From assembly GCF_023065955.2 (NCBI RefSeq), contig NW_026622874.1:7732001-7796000 (forward strand): DNA of 64,000 nt, in the 5' to 3' direction. Numbering within the stretch: position 1 is the first letter of the stretch; every line of letters begins with the position of its first letter. The translations under genes and the position numbers were made by a program. Shown here piece by piece: positions 12,195-23,799 of this stretch. Under the pieces are notes generated by a model that was not told where the DNA came from, made no database searches, and saw nothing but the letters and a program-made list of their open reading frames with translations. This DNA comes from Ursus arctos (lineage: Eukaryota > Chordata > Mammalia > Carnivora > Ursidae).

Positions 12195-12340
12195 CAGGGT
12201 TCCTACCATGATTGCACATCAGAATCCAGAAATGCAGATTTCCAAGCCCCACTTCAGAATTTCCAGAAGGTGGGGCCCCGGGATCTGTAGTTCAAATGCT
12301 GTGCTCACGACTCGGATGAGCAACCAGGTTTGGAAGCAGC
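12195..12340 (+). repeat. MER5-like DNA transposon fragment
   Basis: ATTGCACATCAGAATCCAGAAATGCAGATTTCC with a following GTGGGGCCCCGGGATCTG block. Confidence 0.6.
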
Positions 12341-12688
12341 TGGTAAAGGTGAGGGGGGAGGAGCTGACCCAGCTGACAGGACAGGTACAGGTGTCAGGAG
12401 GCGGTCGGGCTTCAGGCGAGCCTGGGAGTCTGGGAAGGTCGCGGCTCTTCTGCGGAGGGAGCGCTACCTGGAGGGCCCGGGGTCAAGCAGGACAAACAGG
12501 TTGGGGGGGGGGGCGTGAGGGTGGGCAAAGGCGCGGGGACGGAAGTGACACGCACACACCAGCGTCAGCAGAAATAACCCAGCAGGGTTGCTACGGCTGG
12601 AGCAGAGCAAGCTGGCCTCTGGTTTCAGAGAAATCAGTGAGCAAACCTGGGTTCTGAAGGGTAAAGAGATAAAACTCTAAGTTGTGGG

Positions 12689-12866
12689 GGCGCCTGGGGG
12701 GCACGGTTGGTTAAGCACCCGACTCTTGGTTTCAGCTCAGGTCACGATCTCACGGTCGTGGGATCGAGTCCTGTGTCGGGCTCCATGCTCAGTGCAGTCA
12801 GCTTCATATTCTCTCCCTCTCTCCCTCTCTCTCTAATGAATAAATAAATAATCTAAAAAAAAATAA
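12689..12866 (+). mobile_element. CAN-SINE
   Basis: Starts GGGGGCGCCTGG, has A- and B-box-like tRNA promoter regions (GGTTAAGCACCCGACTC and GGATCGAGTCC), then a TC-rich stretch and an AATAAATAAATAA tail followed by a short A run. The target-site duplication is not clear. Lies in CNIH3 intron 3, antisense to the gene. Confidence 0.93.
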
Positions 12867-13407
12867 CAGTCTAAGTTGGTTGCAGTGGGAATGAAAAGCA
12901 AGAGATGAAGAAATATTACTTAACATTTTTAGACATGGCTTTATTTCAGAAGGGATCGTAGGTGGCTCACCATGTGTTAATTAATCATGACATGTTTGTC
13001 TCAGTACGGCTATATTTAGCAATACCTAAGGATCATGTGTAATTTATTCCTGTTTTTAAACACTTTTCTTTGGATTTGTTCCATTTCCTACTTTGGGGAA
13101 AATGCAATGTTATAACATCTCACCAGCAGAGCGTCTCCTGTGTGCTAGGACTGCACGGGTGTTACAGGGCCCATGGGGCCAGAGAAGGCATAGCCCGCAA
13201 AAGGAGCCGAACACGCAGACCGGGCTTCATTATGCAGAACGACCACAAGGAATCCAATAGGACAGAGAAGGTAGAGGGTATTTCTTGTTTAGTGGATTAG
13301 AGAAAGCTTCGTGGAAGAAACAACATCTCAGTGGGAACTAAAAGATAATATTTTAGCCAACAGAGAACATTCCAGGTGGTAAAATAGTATAAGACAAGAC
13401 ACAAAGA
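12867..13407. other. AT-rich intronic sequence between two CAN-SINEs
   Basis: Contains GTGTTAATTAATCATGACATG and other AT-rich motifs at 12940-13070. No repeat family or coding frame recognised. Confidence 0.45.
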
Positions 13408-13417
13408 AAGGAAATCA

Positions 13418-13599
13418 TTGGGGAGCCTGGATGGCTCAGTCAGTGAAGTGTGTGCCTTCGGCTCAGGTCATGATCCCAGGCTCCTGGGATCAAGCCCCGC
13501 ATTGGGCTCCCTGCTCAGCGGGGAGCCTGTTTCTCCCTCTGCCCCTCCCCCTGCTCATGCTCTCTGTCTCTCAAATAAATAAAATTTTTTAAAAATAAA
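13418..13599 (+). mobile_element. CAN-SINE
   Basis: Head TTGGGGAGCCTGGATGGCTCAGTC, tRNA-like body with GGGATCAAGCCCC, C/T-rich middle and AAATAAATAAAATTTT tail. Flanked by an exact 10-bp duplication AAGGAAATCA (13408-13417 and 13600-13609). Confidence 0.95.
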
Positions 13600-13639
13600 A
13601 AGGAAATCACAGGGAAGTCTCACACATCTCTACTTACAG

Positions 13640-13685
13640 TATTTGGCACAATCCCTGGCACACAGTAGGTACTCAATAAATGCAG
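13640..13685 (+). repeat. MIR 3' end fragment
   Basis: CAATCCCTGGCACACAGTAGGTACTCAATAAATGC is the MIR tail. It lies just after a CAN-SINE. Confidence 0.7.
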
Positions 13686-14402
13686 GGTGAGCAGACAAGT
13701 GTTTGAAAGGGAGTAGATCTCCACAGAGTGCAGAGAAATCACAGACAGCTTTAGACGCACTGCTGAGTGTTGGTCATTTGTGCTCCAACATGGGGACCCA
13801 GAGAAGGCTTTGGGATAAGGTGGTTTTACCTGATCAAGGTTTGCTTAGATCATTGGCACAGGGTGAATCCAGGAGGAGGACTGGAAAACAGACCAAAGCC
13901 CAGGGGTGAAAAAACCCAGCTAGTAAGCTACTGCACCAGTCCCGGCAAAAGAAGAGGGTCTGAGCTCTTAAGGAAGGGACTTGGGGAGGAGGGTTGTAAG
14001 TCACGACGCACGTGGGAAACAGACCCTGCAGACAGAGGACAGGGGTGGTGGTAAACCTGAGAGACACGGAGACAGTGTCTCCATGGTAACCAACTCGGGG
14101 CACCTGGAAGAGGAGGTTGGAGCCAGCGTGTTTACAGCTGAATGAAGGGAGAACTCTGAACCCTTCAACCTCTCCGCATTCCTGCTTCAACCAATAAAAT
14201 AAGAGTTTCCACCAGCCATTTCCACATTTTGGGGAAGCACCAGGGAGGAAGCCTGTGCCTGGCTTCTCTTGCTCCTGTCCCCAAACAGCACATATTCTCT
14301 GCCCAATCCTGCAAGCATGTGGCAGGTGCATGAGCTCGGGGCCTAAAGCCTGCCTCCGCACCAGCACAAGCCTGGAGCCCACCCCTCTCTGGCACTTTCT
14401 GC

Positions 14403-14463
14403 GTGTGTGTGTGTGTCTGTCTGTCTGACTCTGTGTGTCTGTGTCTGTCCGTCTGTCTCTCTC
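14403..14463 (+). repeat. TG/TCTG microsatellite
   Basis: GTGTGTGTGTGTGTCTGTCTGTCTGACTCTG followed by more TCTG units and TCTCTC. Confidence 0.92.
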
Positions 14464-16777
14464 ATACTTGAAGGTACTGGAGTCCTGTCATGACTGTCCA
14501 TACAGCTGGCCAGTGTGACGCTGTATTTTAATCCTCATCTAGACTTTTGTGTCTGTTCTCAACTGGTTCAAACCCACAGAGGTGGAGAAGTGTGATTCTT
14601 CAGCACTTCTAACCCCAATGCAAGACGTAGAACCAGGTACAGGTGCTCATTAGATGGTCAAGAATGCTCACCTGGAATTCCAGAGAGAGAGAGCAGAAGG
14701 TACAGTTTGGGGGCGGCTGCAAGATGAATGAGGACAGAAGCCCCAGTACTGGGGGAGCGGAGCCCCGAGGAGGCAGAACCTTACGCTCAGATGCGCATGG
14801 TGCGTGGTGACGCGGGAGGGGAGGGTACAGGGGGTCTGAGGAACACACGTCCCATCAGAAGGGTTATTGGCCACCCAACTCCAGCAGATGGCTACCTTGA
14901 GGAAAATGGTTCTAATATTGCCGGATCTTGTGCATCTTTTCCCAAAAGCAAGCTGAAAATTTGGATTTTTGTGTGAATTTTTCCGATGCTTAAAATATTA
15001 AATGGGTTGAAGAAAACAAATTTGCTGTCCCCATATGACCCACAGGTTGCTGATTGCAACTCTCAGGACAGAACAGGAAGAAAACGAGGCCAAGGCCAGG
15101 ACCCAAATGGACACCTGTGTCTTTGGCGTGGGGCTGGGGGGTCAGGCAGACAGAGGTGCGTGTGCACAGGACAGAGGGAAACTGCCCTCTCTTGCTGGGC
15201 GGCCAGAAGGGAGAACATGCCCAGCAGCGTCACTCTACAGAGAGCCAAGGGGGATGAGAATGAATGCCTTGGGGTATTGGAGTTGGTCATTGAGACGTCA
15301 GTGGTGACATTCAAGATATCAGTTTCTGTGCAATGAAAGGAGCACCTGTCACCTCACAAGCAATTCTCAGATAAGTAAGAAGTGCAGGCAAGGGTGTTCG
15401 TGGCTCTTTCCAGAACCTGGCAACATATGAAAGAAGAACCATGTGGGCTGGTAGCACAAAGGGTTACCAAGGTCAATGACATTTTTAGGACAAGGAAGAC
15501 AAGCTGTGTTTGAAGAGCCAGAAGTTACTCGGGAGAGAGGGAGCTAGTCCGGACACGCTCCAGAATGAGATGGAAGGAGACAGAATGGAGGGAGCCCACG
15601 GAAGGGGCAGCTAGCCAATGTGGCAGGGAGGGGCACTGAGATAGGACCAGAGACAGGAGGGCACCAGGTAGAGCAGGACAGAGACAGGGAGCCCAGCGCC
15701 GGTGCCCCACTTACTCACAGCACACGGGGTCACTGCTGGGAAACTGCAGGATAGCTGGGACTTAGGGAAGCACAGAGTTGGGGGCCCGCGATGGGGCCGC
15801 ACAGGCCATGGGGCTGTGGGAAGCCAGCGCCAGCCGTAAGCAGGAAGGTGTGGCCCAGGCCAGCACATCAATGTTTTACACAGGAAACAGGACATGAAGT
15901 CCCCTAATGACGGCCTCTCAGCACCCCCGCTGCTCTTCACACACCGTGGGGACCCTGAAAAACCAGACTGACTCAGAGATTCTTCAGAAAGATCACTGTC
16001 CTGAAACAAAGTACAAAGTCTGTTCTAGACTAAAGAGACAACCAAATGGGGATGCATGATACTTGACTAGATCCTGAATGTTTTTGCCTTAAAAAAAAAA
16101 ATAAAAAAAAAAGCTATAAAGCACTTTAATGGGGAGAAGGGGAAATGACCATGAACTGTAATCAGACGTCGTCACCTGCGTCCCTGGGTGCAGCCACGTG
16201 TTGTGGTTATGCTGGCGAATGCATTTGGGGGAAAGAAACATAATGTGTGCAAACGAATGGTCCCGCCAAACGCGCGTGTGCTCCCGCACCGGGGAGGGGA
16301 GAGCAGACCAAGCACACGCGGGTCTTGCTGAAGGCTGTGTGGGCATGCGTCACACTGCTCTTCCCACAACCCCTTACACCTGACAACCTCCCTCCCCGAG
16401 AAAAACGTTCTAAGTGCCCATCCAAACCTCCCCACTGCCCTGGAAACTCAGAGGGTGGGGCCGGAGCCTCGGCATTTCATGAAACCACCAAGGGGGTCTC
16501 CAACATGCGGGCAGCAGGAAGACCACTGTCCTGTTTCTTATCGGAGCTGACCTCTGAAACCCTACCCCTCTGGGCGCCCCGGCTTTTTCTGACTGCTGGG
16601 GGTACCAGGAGATCCCGGGAGCTAATGCCCGGGTGCCTGTGCACCCCACGCAGCCCTGTGCTGGGGGGGAGGGCAGGGCCAACGTGGATCGGCCACCAGC
16701 CCCGCTGAGCCCCAGCAGCCAAGCCACCAACACAGCTGAAAGGCATTGGTGACCCTGAATGATGAAGCCTGTTTAGC
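14464..16777. other. Intronic sequence, mostly unique
   Basis: Only an A-rich run at 16089-16112 stands out. Overlapping reverse frames have no recognisable product. Confidence 0.5.
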
Positions 16778-16950
16778 AAAGGGTCTCACACTGGACTGCA
16801 CATTAGAATCACCCCAGGGAAGTTTTAAAACTCTTGATGCCCAGGATTTATTCCAAACCAATTAAGTCAGAATCCCTGGGGACAGACAATAGTTCCTGAA
16901 ATTCTCCAAGTGATTCCAGTGTGCAGCCAAGTTTGAAAACCCGTGTCCTA
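16778..16950 (+). repeat. MER5-like DNA transposon
   Basis: GGTCTCACACTGGACTGCACATTAGAATCACC, AGTCAGAATCCCTGGGG and CCAAGTTTGAAAACCCGTGTCC cover most of a MER5 consensus. Confidence 0.75.
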
Positions 16951-17761
16951 AAGAGCACTTTGCAAGCGTTAGGTGTCACGGTTAATCATTACGTGGGCCG
17001 GGGAAGGACGACAGCCAGCTCCGGTCTCCTGCTGTCCTCGGGGGTCTTCACCAGGCAGGCTGCCTCTTTCAAAGATCCCCAATCCAGTCCTTGAGCTAAA
17101 AATAGAGTTTCTGACGTGATTTGTTTCTTGAAAGACAGAAGCTCATCTTTTTTTCATGAAGCATAAACACTCCTAGTATTTTCATGCACGCGAACTATCC
17201 CGCGGTTCCGCAGGACCCCGCTAGCTCTCCTGGCAGCCATGGGCTGGGTCCAGCGGTGTTGAGGCAGAATGAGATAAGCAGTTTAAACCTCCTCCACCCC
17301 AACACGTGCGCGCACACCTGTCCCTGCTGGTCTGCAGGCTTCCTACATCCGCCCCTGATGTGTTCTAACTGTTCTAACTTGGGGTGCTCACTGGATGGCC
17401 ATGAACAGCAGGATACCCGTCGTGCCACGGGAGAGACCAGAGCTCTAGCGCACCGGACTCCGCATACGGTCGATACACCTGCCGGGGGTGCGCCTTCAGT
17501 CGGGTGCGGGGCTATGCCTCCCATGGCAGCTGCATGCATCACATCAGTGCACGCTGCAGGGACGTGGGGTGGGCGCTGGGACGTAAGCGACATCCCCTCT
17601 GCAGGAGGAGGACACCACTGGAACTCCCACATGTTTCTGGTCATGAAATAGTGGTGCGTGCACACCATCTCCTCTCCCGGAAAGAGTGCTCCAAACCGGC
17701 CTGGGAGAGAAGGTTCTCTGAGGGCAATGCGGGTCCCACAGGATCCTAAAGGCTCTGAAAG

Positions 17762-17773
17762 CCAGCAGGGGGC
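17762..17773 (+). promoter_or_regulatory. CTCF-like core motif
   Basis: CCAGCAGGGGGC fits the CTCF core consensus (CCASYAGRKGGC). Outside any recognised repeat. Motif match only. Confidence 0.3.
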
Positions 17774-17969
17774 TTTGTGCAAAGGCTAATGGCAGGTCTG
17801 ACCAGCGATGTGCTTCTGGAGGACCAGGACAGGGAGTAAGAGGTGGCTGGCAGAAGGAAACTGCCTGCAGCCTCCAGCAGAGTCCCCACAGCCCGTGCAC
17901 GAGAGGACCGGAGGAGGGGGAAGGAAGGAGGCGGAGGGAGGGTGGGATCCTAGTGTCTGCAGGGTCTCC

Positions 17970-18135
17970 CAGAAGCTCTCCGCCTTGGCACCCATTAGAA
18001 TCACTTGGAGGGGGGGCTTTTGAAAACACTACTGCCCGTGCCCCCTGGACTAGTTAAGTAAGACTTTGAGCGGGCAGGGTCCCAGTACCCAGATTTTAAA
18101 AGCTCCCCTGGAGATTCAATTGTGCTGATGGGACT
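17970..18135 (+). repeat. MER5-like DNA transposon fragment
   Basis: TTGGCACCCATTAGAATCACTTGGAGG, CCCAGATTTTAAAAGCTCCCC and GGAGATTCAATTGTGC follow the MER5 order. Confidence 0.7.
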
Positions 18136-18239
18136 GGGAAACGCTGATGAACGAGAATGATGTCCTGTTGGGACTATGGACAGGAGCATCTGGCTGTGGA
18201 AACACGCACCCCCACGCACCCCTGGGGGCAGAACACATG

Positions 18240-18475
18240 GCTTCCACCTTTTGGGAAAATAATCTGGCAATTTTTTAAAGTACAAATTCATATACTCTTC
18301 AACCCAAAGATTTCACTCCTGGGATATAAAGTCACGAAGGTGTTCCCTGCGCGGTTACTGGTAGGGGCCAAACAAACAACACTGAAAACAGACAGAATGT
18401 CCATGAATAGCGATATGACTGCATAGATTGTGTGTAGGATGGCATATTAGGACAGTTTCTGGTGCAAATTCATTC
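18240..18475 (+). repeat. Old L1 (L1M-type) 3' ORF2 fragment
   Basis: Contains AAATAATCTGGCAATTTTT, CAACCCAAAGATTTCACTCCTGGG and GACAGAATGTCCATGAATAG. This is the order of the C-terminal ORF2 region of mammalian L1. Confidence 0.65.
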
Positions 18476-18612
18476 TGGTCTTGAAGACAGTTAGATCTAT
18501 AGTAGTGGCTGAGAGGAGGGTCCGTAATGCACAGCACGGGGGGAAGGAACAAGTCACCAAAAACCCCCAATTTTTCCATTATCAGGAAAGAGAAACAAAG
18601 AAGTCAGCTCAG

Positions 18613-18652
18613 AGTGTGAGTGTGTGAGTGTGTGTGTGTGTACGTGTGCATG
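18613..18652 (+). repeat. TG microsatellite
   Basis: GTGTGAGTGTGTGAGTGTGTGTGTGTGTACGTG. Confidence 0.92.
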
Positions 18653-19854
18653 CACCTGTCATGTTTGAAAGCGCGTAGAAACGTAAGCACGGGGACGCAG
18701 GCCCCAGCTGGGGCCGTGGGTTGGGTTAGAGGGTTAGGGACAGAGAGGGGTTGGGAGCTTGTTCGCGTTTCCTTCATACTAACTCAGCATCAGCATCATT
18801 TCCTAGTCAAAATGAGGACAGACTGCTTTTATAATTAAAACAAACAAAGGAAAACCAAAGAGCGAGCTCTGGGGTAAGGCTGCCCAGACTGGAGTCCGGG
18901 CTTGGGTTGCCAGCCGTCTGCCCTCATGATCCGGTCAGTGAGGGGGACCCGGGGACACTGCGTCAAGCACTTCACACAGCAGCTGGCATAGTCTCTGCCA
19001 CTCATGGTAATGTAATAAACATCATCGTCACAGAGAAAACTTCTCCTCAGCCTCTAGGGACCAGCCTTCCACATCTAGGGAGGCGTGGCCCCTCCAGCAC
19101 AGAGAAAGGACCCAGGCCCTTCTCCTGGCCCCGTGCTGCACCTGGCCACCTTGCGCCAGCCTTGCCCGGAGCCGTGCACATCATGACTTTGCGTGTGGCC
19201 TGCACAGTGCCACGGGGGCGGGGGGGTGGGTAATGTGCTCCTTATGACTTCCGCCAGCCCCAGGATGGGTCGAGGTGTCCTGCTACCAAGTGACAATTTC
19301 TGGACAGGAAAGTGCCAGCGATCCCCTGGGAAGGCATGTCCTATAAACAAAAATAGTTATAATAATTATGTAACTTCAGCAAGCAACCCTTCCACGAGAG
19401 CGCACATCATAAACCCGGGTTTGGTGCCGACCCGGGCCCACTGGGGAGACAGGAAGTGGAGCTTATTGGAATGGCGGGTGACCTGGGACTCCTCCTGCGG
19501 ACACTTGACTCACTGCCTGGGCTCAGGCGGCTGGCTCTGCACGCTGCTCCTGGCCAGGGAGCTCCCCCTCCCTTTTGTTTGGAGCTTCTCCCCTTGAGAA
19601 TGTGGGGGGCAATCTTCACACGCTTTGCTCAGACTAACTTTGCTTTTCATTCTGATAAACATGCAATAAATCCTACAGAAAGGAGCAATGTCTTGTCCTC
19701 ACTTTCACTGGATTACACCTGTGGATGATGGGAAACTGCTGGTAAAATCCGAACCCAGGGGCTCACTACTCACTCTGTTACTCACCGGGGAGCAATTCAA
19801 GGGAAGGCCAACCCTTTTTCCTCACCAGGCGGATGTCATTTTCATAAAAACTCT
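18653..19854. other. Intronic sequence, no feature recognised
   Basis: Unique sequence between a TG microsatellite and an LTR fragment. Nothing coding seen. Confidence 0.45.
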
Positions 19855-20175
19855 TTTCTGGTGCATGGATCCTGTCCCCCAAAATTCGTACATTGAAGTA
19901 CTAGGCCCCAGTACCTCAGAACGTGACTGCATTTGGAGAGGGGGTGTTTAAGGCAGTCATCAAGGTAAATGAGGTCATTAGGCTGGGTCCTGATCCAATA
20001 TGACCTGCATCTTTGTAAGAGGACACTTGACGACACACAGAGGGATGACCACGTGAGGACACAGGGGAAGGCGGCCGTCGGCAAGGCGAGGGGCAGCCTC
20101 AGAAGGAACCAACCCGCCTACACTGGATCTTGGACCCCAGCCTCCACGACTGTGAGGAAATGAATTTCTGGTGTC
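19855..20175 (+). repeat. MaLR/MLT-type LTR fragment
   Basis: Shows CCCCCAAAATTCGTACATTGAAG, CAGTACCTCAGAACGTGACTG, AAATGAGGTCATTAGGCTGGG, CCAATATGACC, AGAGGGATGACCACGTGAGGAC and CTTGGACCCCAGCCTCC, ending in GTGAGGAAATGAATTTCTGGTGT. These are the ordered blocks of a common mammalian LTR repeat. Subfamily is uncertain. Confidence 0.78.
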
Positions 20176-22019
20176 TCAGTGCCCAGAAGTGCCAGGCCTT
20201 GCAAACTCACAGACAGAGGGCGCAGCACCTCCCGACAGCTCTCCTGCAGGCAACCTGCCCCCAACAGTCTCTTGAAATTGAGAAGATGCCTTTGGTCCAG
20301 AGCTCTTAGCCTGCACTTGACTTGGAGCCGAGGAGCCGCTGAGAGGGACAGCCGTCAGACCAGAGGCGCGTGGGGATAAATGCCGGGTGCCCCGGGGTGG
20401 CGTCGGGCGCCTCTGAGAACCACAAAGGCATGGGACTGTCCTGGGAAATGTGGACATGGGAACATGAGGACTCCTAGAAGGATAGGAGCCTGGGAGTCAG
20501 AGCCAGGTGACTCCACACCTGCCACCCACGGGGTGGGGGCCAGGGAGGAACCCCGAGGCCGCCAGCAAAGCGCTCCTGGTCCCACGCTGCTTGCAGGGAC
20601 AGTGCCGAGCCTGTAGCCAGGCGCCCAGACCTGCCTGCACCCACCACGCGGGGGAAAACCAGCAGGTGACCAAGCACTGCGCCTCTGACTTTCCCCTTCC
20701 CGCCCTCACTGCCTTCAAGTCCTGACCTTGGACCCTTGAGATACTTTATCAATTAACACGAAACAACCCAACATCCGCACATCAGTTGATGTCCCCACCG
20801 TCAAAAAAGGGTCTGATAGCGTGGTGGCAGGTGTGAACATCTAACTCACCCGGGAAGGGAGACACAGCCCCTCAAACTGTCACATCCCCCAAGGGAAAGA
20901 GCTTGGCTAAGCAGCTCCTTTATTTGCTTCCCACCCGGACACCAGTGGTACTGACATCACTCGAAGCGGACGCCCTGAGTGCGCTAGCCATGGTGAGGTC
21001 ACCACGGAAAGGCCACAATAGCAGAGCTGTTCTTGTTGTGGGCTCCCCATCCACCCCCCTGCACTATAATCGGTGACCATTGTCCTCCACGATTTCATCA
21101 TCGCTTAGACCATTTGGCAGACACAGAAAGGGAGTGGGATGGTTTTTCTGTCCCCTTATAATAATGGCACTTTGCATTTGTATGGCACATTGAACGTATT
21201 CAGTGCATTTCCCTGTCTACTGCCGAGTCTTACCCAAATGAAAGAAAGCTCCATGTGTTTTGTAATTGTCTGTGCCATAGAGACAGCTGAGGGATCAGAG
21301 CCAGTGAAACTGCACTGGAGGAGGACCAATGCCCCAAATTGCTTAAAGAATCACAAATCCCACCCAAGTGGCAAATGGAGTCAGCACGATAGCGCGGCTA
21401 ACCCGTAGGGGGCAGACACATCTGGAGTGTGGGAATCGATCCAGCACCAGCCGGGAGCCCCCAGAGAAGCTCATCTGAGTCCCGGGGGTCTCTCCGTCGA
21501 TAGAGGCTGGTGCCGGGAGTTAACCGTAGAGAGAAGCAGAGACTAGGGAGCGCTACAGGGAACAAGAAACCCTTAGAACTGGGGAATACTGGCACATTTT
21601 GTGGCCTAGAAACGTAACCCAGAAATGTTTCTTGCTTTTTCAGCAATTGGGCAAAGGGCAAGAATGGATATCTGGAAGGGTGAGCATTTGTGTGTCGTGG
21701 GGCGGTGGGGGCGGGGGTTGAAAACAGAAGGTTTTACTCCTCGTCACATTGTGGAAAGGGGGCTTCTGGAAGCAAAGGTACACCAAGAAAAACAGGCTGT
21801 GTGCAGATTCCGTGCAGAGTCCTCCCCCAGGCATGACCCCCTCCCTGGAAGCGGGCAGCAGGCACTCACGCCTCGGGTCCAGCTCCCACCGGCAAGTTAT
21901 CGCTTGTACTGGGGCACGGGTTAGGGAATTACGGCTCTCTACATCACACCCTGGGGGCTGTGCCAGTGACAACCCCTCCCACCTGTTTGGCCAGAGCCCA
22001 GCTTACCCTCCAGCTCCGA
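20176..22019. other. Intronic sequence, no feature recognised
   Basis: Mixed composition. CCCGTAGGGGGCAG near 21401 is loosely CTCF-like. No exon or repeat identified with confidence. Confidence 0.45.
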
Positions 22020-22175
22020 GATCTGCAGCCTCGCCCTGGGGGCTCCCCCAATCCCGATGCCCAGGCCGCATCCCATACTCCTGAGACAGAATCTCCAGGG
22101 GTGGGACCCAGGAGCAGCATTTTGTAAGCTCCCCAGGCCATGCCGATGCGCAGCCAGGTTGAGAACTGGTGCTCG
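22020..22175 (+). repeat. MER5-like DNA transposon fragment
   Basis: GAGACAGAATCTCCAGGGGTGGGACC, GCATTTTGTAAGCTCCCCAGG and GCCAGGTTGAGAACTGGTGC are MER5-like blocks. Confidence 0.68.
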
Positions 22176-22572
22176 AACCCCATCTGTTACCATGCTCACC
22201 CGCCGGGCAGCGAGGGACAATTCACGAGACAAAGCACATCACATCTGCCACTGGCCTCTCTCTGCTCCTGTCACTTGCCTTAATCCCTGGATCAGCAGAG
22301 AGAATTCTGCCACAAGCCATTATGTGGCCGCCAGTCTCCTGTTCCCTAATCCATTTAGCTAATTAACATAAAGCAGACACCATGCTAGACAACAGGGCAG
22401 GGACACAAATTAGGAGGGCATGATCCCTTCCTTCAAAAATACGAATGTGTAAGACATGTGCAAGGGACTCTAATATAAGGTATTGTGTGGTTGGGGCTTT
22501 GAGAGACTCCGAGGCAGGAATTTATAAAAAAGGCAAGATCCTTTTTAGCTGGACTGAGCAGGTCTCCACAGT

Positions 22573-22633
<61 letters not shown>
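22573..22633 (+). repeat. Compound (TC)n(AC)n microsatellite
   Basis: (TC)n at 22573-22598 changes directly into (AC)n up to 22633. Likely length-variable. Confidence 0.97.
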
Positions 22634-22634
<1 letters not shown>

Positions 22635-23629
22635 CCCCCTCAGCACAGGACACAGGGCCATGGACACAGCAGGTGCTAAATGTATTACAGTCGAATGAAT
22701 GAATCAAGTCAGATCAGCACCCATTGGAACCAGCCAAGCCAACATCCAGGATGCCTTGGCTCCCCCATCCAGCCCCACGATGCCCAGACTTCTCCAGGTT
22801 AGCAACATCACCCCCACTTCTACCCCCCCACACACACACCCCTGCCCAGCAGGGCCCCTCCCCCCACCTCACTCGGTGCAGAGCAGTGGCCGTGTGCCCT
22901 GCACTGGCGGCTTTACAGACTGATTCCTCCCTGTGGTCAAGATCTGCCCCTTCTCTCTGGGATAAAACCCCTGATCGTTGGCTGAGCACAGAGCCCCCCC
23001 CCCCCCAATAAGACCAGCTGTGTCCACTTGCCCAAGAGCTGGCCAAGGAGTTAAGTGGAGGAGGTGTGTGCACCTTCTGGTCCTTTCCCTCCCCCTCTAC
23101 CCTGGGGCTTGAAGGGACAAGGCGGTGGGACACCCTTGCAGACCACGTGGACTGGGCAGGGGGAGCGTGGGTCCCCAGATGAGCCCTTGGGGCAGAGTCT
23201 CCTCCCACCACACCTCGTTCTGGACGGGCTCCCCGACAGAGCGAGCTCCCTGTGCCCTTCTCTGGCAGTGGATCCCACACGCATTACGCATTCCTGCCTC
23301 CCTCACCTGTGGCACCAGGAATTCCTTTTTACACTCTGGAGAGGAGAAAGGGGTTACGGAAAAGCAGCCAGTGATTTGGTGACTTCTCATAGCAAAACTA
23401 CTGGGTCTATAAATCTGCCTAGGAGTTCAGGCTGTGAGACAGGCTTTGCCGATGGATGCAGGAGTGGACCAGCCTCCCTTTCTGGTCCACACAACTGTGG
23501 AGACCACGAGGGAAACCGGGTGCTTGTCACTCTTGGTCGGTGGCCTGCAGAGATGGGCCCCTGGTGTACAGTAAGAAGCTATGGAAGGCATGGAAAGTTA
23601 CCAGTTCCCACAGTTGGAAACAGCAGGAG

Positions 23630-23720
23630 AGAAAGGGAGTGAGCGTGGGCTCTGGAGCCAGACCCGGGAGCTGGGTGACCTTGAGCAAGGACTTTACCAT
23701 CTGCTGGAGGGCATCACTTT
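23630..23720 (+). repeat. MIR SINE fragment
   Basis: GGGCTCTGGAGCCAGACCCGGG and GGGTGACCTTGAGCAAGGACTTTACC are MIR blocks. Confidence 0.75.
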
Positions 23721-23799
23721 ACCCAGCTCAGGGGAGACTCTGCTCACGGCAGTCCGGGGTCCCGCCACAAATCTACTGAGCTTGAACTGCCCAGGATAG

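Noticed and set aside
12040..12657. 205-codon frame on the plus strand
   Set aside because: Overlaps a MER5-like fragment and shows no recognisable domain or splice context.
17195..17782. 195-codon frame on the minus strand (CNIH3 sense)
   Set aside because: Not related to CNIH3 and no flanking splice signals. Composition fits chance in GC-rich DNA.
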